Assembly: GCA_037576195.1 (NCBI GenBank)
Contig: CM075104.1
Location: 16,694,211 to 16,758,210 of the forward strand
Source of the DNA: Phytoseiulus persimilis
Lineage: Eukaryota; Arthropoda; Arachnida; Mesostigmata; Phytoseiidae
Direction of reading: 5' to 3'
Length of the DNA: 64,000 bases
Numbering within the stretch: position 1 is the first letter of the stretch; each line of letters opens with the position of its first letter. A program made the position numbers and the translations under genes. Shown here piece by piece: positions 13,501 through 27,100 of the stretch. The notes beneath the pieces are model-generated. The model was not told the DNA's origin. It worked only from the letters and a program-made list of their open reading frames with translations, and made no database searches.

Positions 13501-16500
13501 TTTCCCTTCTTTCCGCACTAACGGTCCCTTTTGGGAATCGAAGCGTCCCCGTTGTACGAGTTACTCCACCGAGAAAAACATTTCAAAGCGCTTCCGTCGG
13601 GACATTGCCAGCATACATGCTCTGGTTTCCAATGGACGAATCGACTCATGACAACGACTTCAACGACCACGAATCGTCATCATCGATGCAGACAAAGCGG
13701 TGATGTGGAAGGAATTGCGCTCCTCAGAAATCGTTCGCTTTTTGCAACGGGTGGCACCGTGTTCCTCCGCTCTCAATATTTGCCGGGATGATGATGAGAT
13801 TCTCACGTGATTTTCGACGATTTTTTGCCCCGACGCTCTCAATCAGGGTCGTGGAGCCTTGCCTGTCCACCTGCAGCATAGGTAGAGGTGCGGGTGGGAG
13901 AGCAGGTCTGCGCATGTTTCCATTTTTCAGCGGCCCTGTTCAACTCAATCAATTCTGCGGCGAGATCTCAACTGGCATCGCATTGAGCATCGTGAAGGGA
14001 CAGCTCCAAATTCTGAGTTGAAAGCAGTAGCCCTGTGATGGCGCCTTCATACAACTGAGTTCTGTGGCAGCATTGACCGAACCGGGTCCGGGGCCGGAAA
14101 CCAGGAGTTTTCATTGGGTCTCAACGGAATCCTGGTTTGTCGAGGAGTCGCCTCTAATCCACTCGTATCTTTCTATGATTTCCCCCAGATCCAGTTTCTG
14201 TGCCGACCGAGGAGGTTATGTGGAGAACTCAGCTCCCTGTTGTTGGCTCGATCATCTTGAGATTGGCGTGTCTCCTCTCCGTGGGGGCCAGCAAGAAGCA
14301 CTAGGAAACGCGGATATCATTACCTGATGGAAGTTCTGTCCGACGTTCCCTTCAGGGTCTAGCATTCGTTCGGATTCGACGATTGCATCAATCTCAGCTC
14401 CAGGAACTTTTTCTTATCTCTGAAGCGATTGAAACCGCAGAGAAGCGAGCCCTCGCCGAACGAATAGATTTTCAACTTGGGTGGTGAGAATATTCCCTCT
14501 CCCAAACTTGGAGCTCTGAACACATGCATGAGACTCCGATCATACGAATCCTGCAGGCCGGGGGCGAGCGAAGCTGGCTACCGCTGCTCAAGAGCAATCT
14601 GGAGCGGAGCGCCGGAACGAATAGTTTTTTTTTCATTGCTTTAGGAAATTCCGCGACACGCGATCAAGCTCAGGTTCATAGAATAGCGAGAACAGTGTGG
14701 GGCTGTCAACATTCTTCCAACATGGCTTCATCTTTGCCTCGTGATGTCCACCCAGGTCATCACTAGTTTTGCCCGGTGAATCAGCTTAACGGAGACTCGT
14801 CCGAGTCTGAGACTCCGATGAGGCTCTTTTTACATCCAGACGATCGTCACATAGGAACATTGTGAGTCAAGCGAATCGAACCCGACTTCGACGAGACTCT
14901 GAAAATTCACGAATCCAAGGAATATTCGATTGTTTTGACTCGACGAGAGCGACTTCCTCACATGAGGACGAGATTCAAGACGATCGAAGAGTCGCAGATC
15001 GCGGAGCCCCACTTGTGTCAGAACTCAGTCCTTGATCCCGAACTGGGGCGATTATACGTTTCGGAGCATTGTGTTGCTTCAGTTTTGAGTACGTTTGAGA
15101 GGAGGAACGCAGCTGACATCGACCGATAGCTCAACCAGACTCTCACGGCACGCATGAGTCTTAGAAGCCAGTCATCGCGTGGCCAGAAGAGACGTTGTAA
15201 TCCATACGAAATACTCGAACCAGACTCTCGTCAGTGGAAATATTTCATTGTCACTCTTCTGACTGGGCGCACAGCCGTGAATGGACGGGGCGTGAGCGGT
15301 AAGCGGACTGGAATGTTGCCCGTGAAATGACTGATGAGATGGGGTAACGCTCGAGATGCACTCGCTGCAGTCAGTCGACTCGTCGTCCAACTTCCACAAT
15401 GGATGAGATATGTCCAGATACTCGGGCCTCCGAAAGCGGACTCGACCGACCCAAGGCCAGACATCCTTCGTAGCAGCCTGTCGGATCGAGTGCTCGACAG
15501 CCGGGTTGTCTGCTCGCTACTACTCGAATGACCGATAAACAAACATCCCGGCGTATAAATAAATGAACCGTCGAATCGATCGATAGGTAGGTTGACCGAT
15601 CGGCCTGTTCCCCCGGCTGTGTCCGATGAGGAATTCAGGCAGAAGCAGATCATGCAGCGCCATGACAAGATACCACGTCAGTGGCCAAAGATGAGGCGGG
15701 GCTTCGTTCCTTCTGCAATTTAGAAAATCAGCGAGGCTTGGAGAGGATTTCGCTTTTGGCAATCTCGACCAGCGTTTTAGGACAGTCAGAAAATCATCAG
15801 AACGTACGATTCCCGAACGTACGCACGAACGGAAATTTTTATAGGTTTCCTTGTCTGAGAACGGGTTTTTCTCGCGGTGCGCTTCAAAGAACCCCTGAAA
15901 AAATACTCCAGAAAGCGACGGACTGCAAACCTGTTCGAGGCCGAAATCTCTCGAGGCTGATGAGACCTTTCGGTTCCAGAACAGGTGGAAGATCGCGGCC
16001 TCCGATGAATCGGTCAGTCGCATTCAGACAATTGTCGAGATCGTTTTGGTGATATTTTCTCCGACGGCATTGCACAAGACTACAATTCAAGAACAGTTCA
16101 TTTCGAACGATTTGAAAAAATGGCTGGGCTTCGGAAATGCCTCGGAATGCTTCCGCTGTCTCCCTTCTATATAGTGAAGGTGAAGAGTGACACTCGGTCG
16201 CACAACGAGCAGACGATCGAATCGTACTTGGAATGAAATCCTGGACGAGAGAGAAACGATTCGTCGTGGCCGGCCGCGTAACTCTCTGTTGGCTCTCGAA
16301 TGATTCACATTTCAGACCACTGATGTGGAAGAAAGGAAACTCTAAGAAAGGGAACATTTGCAAGGGAGGAGTTCCCCATCCTGAAGCGGTGTAGAGCAGC
16401 TAGAGGGCTATTAACGCCCGTTTAATGGCTCACTCTGCGGCACTGGTGGGAGAGTTTCAAATATTGAAATTTTCACCTCCTTTTATCAAGAGGACCATTT

Positions 16501-17886
16501 GACGACGAACTTTTGGAGCAGTGCAATATGACGGAGTACTTTTCCATTTTCTCTCCGACACCCCCCTCCAATCGGACGATCAGGGGCGGTTCCGGTGAGC
16601 GGTGATCATTGAATTTGCATTTTCAATCATTACTCCCTCGTTTCCTCCAGAGAGCGCAGCGACAACCTGGGGGACAGGAGATCTCCGATTCGACTGGAAC
16701 TCCGCTCCCTCTTACGTCTAAAGTTTGCCCATTTTCTCCCAGATTGCAGCCGACCAAAGAATTCCAGCGATTTGGCGGGAAGCAGCCGGGTCGTAACATT
16801 CTCGCCATCGATTTCAATCGCAGTTTAGGAAGACTGCAGGAGGAGGAGGGCCAAAGAAGTCTCGGCATTGGAGAGTTTTTTCCAGAGAAACATTCGTTTC
16901 CCAAGAGTCGAGAGTCCTTTGATTTCTATACGCGCTGGCCCTGGTATGCGACTCGATATCTTGGATTACCTTGACGAAAGATGCACCGTCCCTGTAGCGC
17001 AATGCAGCCATCCTATCGACAAATATCCGCTGCGACTACTTGAAGATGCGACTGAGTTGGGGATTTCCCCGAGCGCCACAGTACGTTCGGCAGGACCCAA
17101 ACCGATTTGAACTTCGCTGCGCCTCATTTTCCGATCAATCGGGGGCGGACGGGCTTGAGATATTTGAGTCAGACCGACGATGGCGTTCGAACTGTTCGCC
17201 TTGTTACAAAGAGGCATCTTGTCAATTGCATCGCGAAGTCCTCAAGCAAGAATATTCCGTTGGGAGCGTCCCGACACTTCCATCGGTCGATGGTCATTCC
17301 CTAATGCACCACAGCCCATACGGCGGCATCGGGTGTCGAACAAGCATTCTGCTTTCCGCACATGCCATGGGCGGGAAGCCATCGCACGGAGCTCTTCATT
17401 GCGTCGAAGGCAGCGGAGGGATTGTTGCTGTTTGAACATTTTCGTCAGGAACTCTATCCACGACATGAATCGAGGATCTGGCCTCGCATGGCCGGTCCGT
17501 CGATCACAAACGACGATTCGGGCCCTTGTTTTCCTAAAAGACTCTTTATCTTGCGCCAAAGAATGGAACGTCCTCGTAGCACGGAATCCTCTCCATTGCT
17601 GCAACCCGGTAGCAAGTCGCGGTACAAAGCAAGCCGTGGCGAAACGACCCGCACCGACTCTGCCAGAAGGTAAGGGATTGTTGTGCGACAAGGCGGTGGA
17701 GTAATCTAATCAACGAAACTTACGGTAGTGTTTGCAGATGTCCAAGTCGACGTCGTTTGACGTTTTATTCGGGAAACGGTAGGTGAGCAATTGCTCCACG
17801 CTGAAGGTCCCATGTATAACGACGAACGCTTGTCCACAAAGCACGAAGAGGAACAATCCCAGATGAGGAGCACAACTCGCCGCCAT
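1503..17886 (-). CDS. tld: Tolloid/BMP1-like astacin metalloprotease, 5' part (7 exons, 3' end off window)
   Basis: Secreted zinc protease of the tolloid/BMP1 family, which cleaves BMP antagonists such as Sog/chordin and procollagens. Coding exons (minus): 17724-17886, 4883-5182, 4095-4268, 3835-3960, 2018-2123, 1845-1905, 1503-1596; phases agree at every join, giving 341 residues. The start is the ATG in GAGATGG context followed by a hydrophobic signal peptide (residues 2-26). A DICK motif and a short propeptide end at RSHR before AATAR (about residue 131), a furin-type site. The astacin domain has FRQAMLHW, the tolloid-type PCGCC, the zinc site [19 protein letters not shown] (His224, Glu225, His228, His234) and the Met-turn SIMHY (Met281, Tyr283). 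The 61-nt exon carries LDTILP, diagnostic of tolloids. The last donor (GTAAGT) follows KLYNCP, so CUB/EGF exons should lie to the left. The assignment of the distant first exon rests on phase and on CK/F.GEI continuity. Orthology to tolloid versus tolkin is not resolved. Confidence 0.92.
5600..5860. repeat. Repeat-like element with a G22 tract and a distal C tract
   Basis: A run of 22 G (5614-5635) is preceded by CCCC. It is followed by TCAGGGGGCCATACCCCC, which can fold on itself. About 170 bases on there is a C run (from about 5810), then GGATACGCCCCTG near 5844-5856. G-run, small palindrome and C-run in this order look like a remnant of a short non-autonomous transposable element, but no target-site duplication was confirmed. 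Long G tracts are also prone to assembly length errors. Confidence 0.4.
10532..10742. repeat. Palindrome-rich segment: 18-bp inverted repeat plus CACGTG cluster
   Basis: An 18-base arm at 10532-10549 (TGGAAATTGTCACGGGTG) recurs inverted at 10635-10652 with 2 mismatches. Just downstream are two CACGTG hexamers (10708-10713, 10735-10740) and the perfect inverted repeat ACGTGTCACGT (10719-10729). CACGTG is the E-box core bound by bHLH factors in animals. Whether this is an enhancer or a small foldback element cannot be told from the sequence. Confidence 0.4.
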
Positions 17887-20800
17887 CTCCGCAGCGCACG
17901 GCGCGCTCTCCACTGATCACTGGCAATTCGACTCACGCCTTCCACTCCCAGTGAGCACGGAGTCTACTTCTAGCCCCCGTTCTCCGAGTGCATCATTTTC
18001 CTCAAGCGAAGCGTTCAGACCCACGACAACGGCTCCGCCGGTGCGATCACGGGGACGGCGTCGGTGGCATCACAAAAAATATCTTGCGATTACAGCGTTC
18101 TCATGCACGATGGATGACGTCGACAGCGTGCACGCTCTCATCTAGCGGTTCGGTTCGGGACGACGGTGTCACTTCGACAGGCGAGAAACTACTCTGAGCT
18201 GGGACAGAGACGTCCATATCCTCTCACGTGCGCTGCATCCTCCGTCGGGCCGTCCTCTCCATGTTCCCTTTCCGTCCGTTGGGTTCTTGCTCGCCAGCCC
18301 GGCTGCGTGGGGAAGAGAAATCGTGTCGTCGTGGGGTGCCCGATGACCATTCCTCAAGAGTCAAACCCGCATACCATACCACAATGGTACTCGGCCCTGG
18401 CATCCGATGGGGTGCGAGCATGTTCATGCCGTGCTCTTCCCGAAGGAAGCGCGGAAGCCGCGGAAAACCGGTCAACGTTCTCGAGGAACAATCCAGGGCA
18501 CTAGCATTGAAGATCCTCCTGATGTCGGGCGTTCCTTACGCGCTGGGGGGATCGAAGTGTCGGTGAGAGTTATTTGTTCGGCAAATCTGCGCAACAGATT
18601 CAATCGATGCAACCACGTCGAGCAAGAACCTCATTTCTTGATGAATGAATCATGTTTTCGCACTCCGGTCCCGCACTTCACAGGCCCGAGAACTCCAGTT
18701 ATTAGATTCTCGACTGATGCTGGTAATTTGCTCATCGGATTTCTCGTGTCGACTGCTGAAACTCAGTGAGGATCCGAAGGATTGCTTTCATCTCATTTGA
18801 TTCGAACCTCCACTGGAAGGGGTGTGGAAACTGTTCTACATTACAATTTAGTGATGATTTTCGAGGCGACCGAGCGGTAGGAAAATCGAGACCTTGAGCG
18901 ATCAAATGTGAATCCGAGTGAGATAGAAATTCAAGAGAGGCGTCCCCTGGGAATTCGTTTACTTTCAAAGGTAAATGGAGCCGATTCGGCCCGATTCCAG
19001 CGAGATCCGGGATCAGAGCTTTGTTACAAGTTCGATTGGATTTCGCTTCATGAACTGCGGATCCCTACACAGCTGCAGTTCGCGTCTCTGTTGAGGAGTT
19101 TTCACGAAAGAAGTACACCTTGTGGTCGACACGTGTATCCATTGATGTCCGCTCAAGACACGCGCATATCATCATAATAGATCATAACCCTATGGATAAG
19201 AAACGCAACCCGGCTGCACATCGCATTCGAGCTCATTCTGTAATGCTCAGGGCGCTCCACTGGAAACCCCACACGTTATAGATGTGTGTGGGGGGGGGGG
19301 GCGACATTCCGCCCTCTTATCGAATGATTCAAGTTCGGGTCGCGGAAGAGAGACAAGATGAATCGGGTTGTCCGGATGCTAGCACCCGGTGAGAACGGGG
19401 GCAGGCCTTAAAACGCCATTTACTCGATGTCGACAAATACTTGCATCAGAACTTCTTGGAATTACCATTTTGCAGGGCATCTGATCTTCCCTCAACTCGA
19501 TGCCACGATTTTCCCGGGCGTACCATAGTCCCCCACCATGGTCACCGATGCTGCAAGATTAAGGCTCATGGAGACAAAGCCGCAATACCGTTCTCGACGG
19601 TACGAGATGGAATGTAGCGAAATTGGGGGTTGTTGGTCTCGGAATGCAATGCAACAAAGTCGCGAATCACTTCGGAAAATGTCAACGGTGATGGGGATGT
19701 TTCTACCGTTGCCTCTGTAGGAAGCCTGAAGTCATGGCTGAAAGGCATACAGGCAGGAGTCTGGACAAATGGATGCTAGAGGAAATGTCGTTGGTAAGCC
19801 ACGAACTGTTTCCATCAGTTTGTTGGAGGGGTGGCAGGCAGTTATACTGTGGGAAAGAACTTCCACTGTTTTTGTTCTCCGATGTGCTTCGTGAATACAG
19901 CGTTTTCGACATTCCTCCTTCCTCAGTCAGAATAAGCACCGAGCCGCTCCTCGCATCGAGCCTCTTTCGTCCCAAACCCTTCGCGACGACATCAACAGAG
20001 GCGAAATGTTTCGAACCATACAAGCGAAATTGATTCATCTAATCTCGATGAGTCGATGTATCAGACCCACGCGCAAGTTTTCACTCCGACGAAACTATTA
20101 GGAAACTTACGGAACTGCAGAGACATAATTGAAACGCAAAGATTTTGAGCCTAGAAGCCTTGCTCGGCTGAGGTCAGATGGATTTCAAAACGACTATCTA
20201 TACTTGTTCGACACTAATATGTCGCCAGTTCTAATGCACACCGAGCCAACACATGAAAATGCGATTTACATGGACACGTACTTCCACAGCTCGACGATTC
20301 ATAACGACTGCAAATAATGCTTGACTCGTCGCTTGATGTAGATGGGATACCCGATGCCGACCCGCGATGGCGAACTCAGCGTGCACAGTGCAGGTCTTTC
20401 CGTTGCACCCTTGGGGCTCATTTTGGCATCTTGAAAATTTCAGTGCGCTCTATCCGCTGTATCCAGTTTCCCTATGGGGTCTTCATTATTTTTCGGTACT
20501 CTTCTGACAGACCTCTTCTGACTCTCTTTTGACCTTATCGCGGTCATCCCAATTTTGGGCCTTTTCCTCTGGCGATGATTCGATACGTACTAACTGAGCC
20601 GCATCAGCAGTTGTGTAGATAATCTGGTCGATGAGACTCTGCGAAATCAGACAAATTTCTCTTTCTCCCGCTCCCCGATTGAATCGCTTCAATATTCATC
20701 AAAATGGATTGCACAACGTCAGGCACGAGACGGTTCGTCTAATACCCGGAACGAAGGACCGGGCCGAAATAGTCTAATCAAGCGAACAATCTGAGTTTGA

Positions 20801-23800
20801 CCATCAGATCATAGGCTCAGACTCGAGGCCACCAAATAGAACTTCCGTTTTCCCAAGAACGGAGTACTTTCGAGCTGAAGGCCGAAGGCGCTCAAGGCGC
20901 CCTCACGGTCCCATGGAATTCGCTACGGCAGGAGCTACATAGGCCACGGGCTCGTTCCATGAAACCCTCGGGACCATGAAAAAGAGAAACAGGCTGAAAC
21001 ATGCCGTGAGACCGAGAGTACTCAACTTCTCTTGGCTCGTGCCGATGGCGGACGAGAACAGTTCTGAGCATGGTGCTGTGTCCACGGATTCCCAGATGTC
21101 ACGCATGCACATGGAGAGGCTTCGGAAACGGAAGACTTGACTTCAATGGAAACCTCTCGCGAAAGATCTTATCAGAATATATCTTCGTACTTCTAGGCCA
21201 ACGATGCTGAAACCTACAGGTACGCGGCAGTTCCTGGTAGTCTTGATCGCCTCCTGGGGTCGTCGAAGAACAATGTTAGTGTCCGACAGCGATGGGACCA
21301 GTCTTCACGGGCTAGGGTCTTCTCGAGGTTCGCTTCCTTGACGCTAACCGAATTATATTTCGCGAGATCACCCCAATTGGATCGACAGCCGAGAATATGA
21401 TCTTGAAGAACCGGAACATGTGGCAGCCCAGAGGCAGTCCGTTACCAAACCAACAGCGATTATATCGTCCCTCGTGGGAATCGACTCGAAGATCTGCGGG
21501 ATGATCCCGGAGTTTCTCCGACGGCACCAGAGGAATAACGGCGCGCCCCCAATCGCTCGAAGCTCGGATTCCTCGAAGTCCGATTCCTCGAGGCCATGTC
21601 GTATGGAGCGCCGCGCCTGTGGCAATGTCTTCCGGGGCGAACTAGGCTCACTCCGGAGTTCCCTTTTCCGAGAACGAATTCCGAGACGGCCGGTTTTCCT
21701 CATTCACCTGAGCAGATATGATCGAATCTGCGCTGAAGAGAGTGTCGCGAAATCCGACCTCTTTTTTCGAGTCCTCCCAGAAGTCATTGCGAATACCACA
21801 AACTTTACTTATTGGCATTGGGCGCGCCAAAATATTTTGTGATCCTCCAAAACTGGGGAAGACAAAAATCGCCGGATAGACCCAGCAACTTCATACCCGG
21901 GTAGTTCGATATGCTCTGAGAGTGATTCCTACCGACATATTGCTGTCTCGTTGATTAGCTACGAATGGGAATGCGGGGAGAACGAGATTCGTCGATTCAG
22001 AGGCCCTCGGGATCGACTGGTCACGATATTTATTGGATGTATATTTCTCAAACTGTTTTTTTCTATTTCTCAGGGTCTCGAGATGACTCTGGGGTTCCGC
22101 GCGGGGCCGTGGGGAGGAAACGAGTGCCCTCCCTGAAACAAGCCAGAAACATCCATTCTAGCCTTCCAATTGCGCAGCATCGGGCATATTCAGAGCTTCA
22201 TCTTCTTTACCTGGGGCCCCATCCGGGAACTCTTCCATCGCTCATTGGTCAACATTTCATTGAAGCAGGTGACTCGGGAGGAATCGCTCACGCGTACATG
22301 TTCTGCTTCCATCAACGCTGAGCTTTCGATCTGACGCGGTCCCAAGAATATTCAGCCGAGGAAACGGGCTCGTCAACTCAACGTCTCCTCGACTCGTTAG
22401 TTTACACAACCACAACAGTAGAAAACGGTTGCGAACGCTTCTGGTCATGGCTCAGAGGTGAATCCCTCCAAATCCTCATTGGAGAAACTCTCAGCGGCCC
22501 TAAGTGAGCAGGGTTTCACAAGCCTTTCGCCGTTCGAGGGCACCTCACCTTCCTCAGCAATTGCGGGACAGATTCACAGCGCGACCTCCTCTCCCTTTGC
22601 TCTTTGCTATGTTTCGGTTCGATCTGATGCGATTCTCGAACATCCAGCGAGGGGAACGTGCTCATCAACCCAACCACTCTTTGGAACATAAATCACCAAC
22701 ACAGCCACAAAAATCAACGAACAGATCTCACGATGGTCCTGAGCTGAATAAATACATGTACCAGGCCTCGTCTCGAGGATTCTCCCGTTTCATATGCAAA
22801 GACATGGCATCTTGTTCTGTTGTCGTCATACGCGGAGAATGGACAAATTATTGCAAGTAGGTTATTGTTCCGCAGCTGGTGAGCAGGAGGTTCCGAGGAG
22901 GCTCAGCTGAGTTCACAACGGAGCATAGTGCAATATCGCCGCCATCGTCGAAGAAAAGTTGTTCGGGTGCAAAAGCATGGCAATTTCCAGCCCAAATCGT
23001 GATTTTTGGGCGGAGGGGTCCGTGGGATCCATAGAACAGACGAGGGATGGTCCGCGGATCCCCCTCGTCGAATCGGATCACGCGAGGCCCGGTTCCATGA
23101 AATTTGAGTTGTCCCGACCTGTTTTCTGAAGACCTCAAAAGACGCAATATCAATTACGTCACCGTGAATCGAGTATGGAAATGACCGTCTCGAAATTCCT
23201 GAGCAGTCCCTGCTCGATTTCCGGGATGGCAAAGTTATGGCTGAAACAAGCTCAGGCTTGATAATTCCGATCAAAGTGCACCTCCCCCCCCCCCGCATGT
23301 TCGTATCCCGGAACTTTGTTCATTTGGATGCTCCTAGTTGAAGCTTAGTGGAGCACTCAATTCGGTGATGCTCCTGTTCGGATCTACACAGACCGGGAAG
23401 AAAAAATCGGGTCCTGCGTTCAATAGAGCCTTCAAAATCATGCATGTTTATTCTCAATACGTGATACACTAATGACCGAGGTGAAATGGACATTCCGAGC
23501 CTCAGAATTATAGAAGTATCTATGTTCGAAGTATATAATGAGCTTGTGTGATACGCTCGATGAGTCACCACGGAGGGAAAGAGTCTCCTCTCATTAGAAG
23601 GCTCTTCATACCCGACTATCGAATTCGACGATCTATTGGTCGAGGGCGGTCGCGAATCTCGGAGACGCGGCAGCCACTGGGCGACGGATCTGGCATTTCT
23701 CTAGATTCTCTGTTCATTTTCGACACACCGCTCCGCAGTCTAGCTGCTCGTCACCTCCGTTTCATTGACTTTTGAATGGTATTCCAATAGAATTTTGGCA

Positions 23801-24111
23801 ACTCGACTTATTTTTGGTTTAACGTGTATAACTTGGCATTGGTCTTCTTGCTAGGGCAGGGGGCATCATGCACTCTGTTGTTGATGCTGCGATGGCAACT
23901 TTGTCCCGATGAAGCGCGAGCTCAAGTGACGGGCTGCGTCACTTGCCTGTTCGCTGTCAGACCAAAGTAACAACTGCCTGTTCGGAGCATAACCACCGGC
24001 GAGTATGATGAGCATTGTTTGCATTTGAAGAGACACCGATTCCCGATCTGCCGTTCGATTTCAAAACAATGCCGGGCCAGCAAACGCTGACAACAACTCC
24101 GAAACGATTGC
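17887..24111. other. Gene-free stretch between the tolloid-like gene and the kinase 3' end
   Basis: The right-hand part (about 23430-24111) should be the kinase 3' UTR, and the left end is the promoter and 5' UTR side of the tolloid-like gene. Between them no ORF has a recognisable domain or a convincing exon with splice sites. A G tract lies at about 19289-19301 and a C tract at about 23283-23293. A short direct repeat of GATTCCTCGA lies near 21578-21595. Confidence 0.5.
23447..23452 (-). terminator. Candidate polyadenylation signal of the kinase gene
   Basis: AATAAA on the minus strand, about 660 bases past the kinase stop codon. It is the first canonical hexamer noticed downstream. It would give a 3' UTR of ordinary length; usage is unproven. 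Confidence 0.4.
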
Positions 24112-27100
24112 TCAGAAATCCGCGTCCCAACCCGTGATGTCATCCGGCGGCGGACCGTCTGCGTCTGGAGGATATTGGTCGAAATTCCGGGTGTCTGTGA
24201 CGTGTTGGATTTGGGGCACGAGTGGAGCCTGCAGAGTTCGTTGGTTAAGTCCTTCCCAGTTGAAACCTTCGAACCACTTGTGCTTCCGGATGTCGGAGAT
24301 GCCACCGCCGCCGGCTCCGAGACGTTCGTTCGAATTATCGCGACAGAGTTTCTTGATGAGTGCTTGCGCGTTACGGGAAATGCAACGAGGAAAATCGATC
24401 GCGTCGATGCCTTTCAAGATGATGTTGTATGTTTTCATGAAGTCTGAGTCGGTGAAGGGCGGGGCCCCTGTGAGTAGCTCGAACATGAGAACGCCCAACG
24501 ACCAGTAGTCGGCTGGAAGTTTCAGTCTTCCGTTAATTTCGAGAAAGCTCGGTCTGAGGAGGGAGTCAATGGGACGAAGACACCGAACCGAATCAGAATT
24601 GGTAACTGACCTGAAATGTCATGACCACGATTCAAGATGACCTCCGGGGCGACATACTCAGGAGTGCCGCAGAAAGTCCATGTTTTCCTCCCGGACGTCA
24701 GCTTCTTCGCGAAGCCGAAATCGACGAGCTAGGGAAAATAAACGAGGAACTCACTCAGGGCGACAGCAGTGGAATGATTCACCGAGAAAGCTTCGGATGC
24801 CTACCGGACCGTAGCGAGGGGACGTCTCGATTCTGCTCACCTTGATGTAGCCGCGTTGGTCGAGGAGCATGTTTTCAGGCTTCAAATCCCGGTAAATGAT
24901 ATTGCGAGAATGCAGATAATCGAACGCCTCCAGAACACAAGCTGTGTAGAAGCGCGTTGTGGAGTCGTCGAAATTCCCGCGGTCCCTCAGGATCGTCCAG
25001 AGTTCTCCTCCGAGGCAGGCTTCGAGAAGCATGTAGAGATACTTCGTGTCTTTGAACGTTTTGTACAGCTTGATAACGAAATCACAGTTCGTCTCGACGA
25101 GAATCTGCTTTTCGGACATGATGTGCTGCTGCTGTCGAGTTTCCACAATCTGCGCTTTCTTCATGACTTTGAGAGCGAACGATCGGCTCGGATCGTTGAC
25201 GGGCTGGACGAGCTCAACCTGAGCGGCGGAAATTTCGCGTGAGTTCAATGACATCGGGTCGTGGCGCAGGCGCTCGAGGGAAGCACACCGCAACAGAATG
25301 AAGAGCGAAACGCGGAATTCCACCGAGATAAACCTAGAGGCTACTCACCCTGCCGAAGCCGCCCACGCCGATGGTGGCGACGACCCTGAGGTCGCTGAGG
25401 ACTAGGTCTTTAAATTCATTGTCGATCTTCTTGCGAACCCCGTTGTTATCGACGTCGTCCTGATAACTGTTAGCTCTGATGGCATCGATGTTGGACATGA
25501 GTTGATTGAAGGATTCACGGTCGATGACGAGGCATCCGACAGAGTCTGAGTCCGCGATGATGCTCGCAGTTCGTACATCCTCGGATTGCAGAGCTTTCTC
25601 ACCTACAACAGATCCGAACATTGAGAACCAGGCCGCCGAGATGAATGAAAAAGGTTCCGAATCGACCCACGTATCATCATCTCCTCGTAGTCTCCGCGCG
25701 CTCCGTCATCCGCTGCGAATTTCGTGAGATGAACAACGGAACTCATTCGGGAAGTCCCTAGCATGTGACAACGGTACGACCGTCGCAAAAACTGAGCTCC
25801 AGATGGAAGAGCAGACTGACCCTGCACCAACACCAAGAAATTCTGTTTCGAAAGCAACTGGACGCAGTCTCGTTGTGGCAGACGGTGTTAGCTTCGGAAT
25901 CGCGCGAAAGAGGGAGCGCTCCAAAACGCCGCCATTACCTGCGAATTCAACGACCTCGGCTACGAAGTCGCTGTCTGGAAGGCGCCAAGAGCACTACTCG
26001 GAGAATGAGAGTGGACGAGAGCGCGCCTGTACGAACGAAAAAAGCGACACACCGACCGGCGAATGGATGGACAGACTAACGGTCTGCTATTTTGCTATTC
26101 CAGCCGAGCGTCCATTATGATCGAGTCGGTGGCGCTGGTCGGTGGATGTTTTGGCAAAGCGAGCTGTAAATAGGTCAGCTCGTTTCGTCTTGTATGCTCC
26201 GTGAGCGACGTGAGCGCGATTAAACACTCACCAAAGAATTCTCCGCGCTGCAAGGTTCTTATGAAGGTTTCCTGCCCGCTGTCATCCTTGCGCGTCACTT
26301 TAACGGTACCCCTGTCGACGGAAATCGCTCGTTAGACTTGCGCACATTCCACCGCGTGCGGCTCTGGTTAGAGCAACAGTCGAACGACCTAATGCCGTCG
26401 AACGTGAGTCTATTTCGAGCGTTTTTAGAGATTGCTCATGGACAGCGTTTCGGCAGACAGAGTGGCTCCGACTGTTGCGTCATCCTTCGCATCTGACTGA
26501 GTGAGGAGTGATCGTAGAATGCGACGGGAAGATTACTGGGATATTTTGGTCGGTTTCGACCGGGGAGAGGATTCCCTGGTGACAGTTAAGAACTGTCGCG
26601 CGATACACATGGGAGAGTTTGCGACGTAAGTGCTTTAAACGGCTTTTCGATGACGGATGCTCTCGCTCGGGCAAAAGCTCGCTCGAAACGCCGAGAGCTC
26701 GAAGCTCAAACATCAGCGAGGATCGTCACAATGGAGGCCGTTCCAACTCTTCTGATGGCACGGAAAAGCTCCGGAACTACACGAGCACACACATTTCGCG
26801 CCTGTCACGAGTCTGTCTATGTTGAACGAAGATCTGACGTTGAGGAAAACCGTTGGTTACTTCAAGAGCACTTGTTGGCGTGTTGTCCCCAACGCCATCA
26901 CTCGCGAAATGCTAACCGTCATTGAAACCACTAACCTGCTTATGATGAAGAAAGTATCGCCCTTGGCGCCTTGACGGATGATGTAGTCGCCCTTGCTGTA
27001 ATTGGCGTCCTCGAGAACATCCGAAATCTTCAACAAAGTCTCCTCGGGCAAGTTTGTGAATGCCGGAACACTGTGGAAACCGTAAGCCGGTGAGACAGCG

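Larger units (their letters stand above)
5183..17723 (-). other. 12.5-kb intron 1 of the tolloid-like gene
   Basis: The intron is bounded by a GTAAGT donor after the signal-peptide exon (minus, at 17723) and an AG acceptor at 5183. No ORF inside it shows a recognisable domain on either strand; the many 60-170 codon ORFs look like chance. It holds a G/C-tract repeat-like element (5600-5860), a palindrome-rich CACGTG cluster (10532-10742), a CGAC-rich simple repeat (12878-12895) and A/T homopolymers (7748-7757, 14626-14634). Such a long intron in an otherwise compact gene could hold enhancers, but that is inference. Confidence 0.6.
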
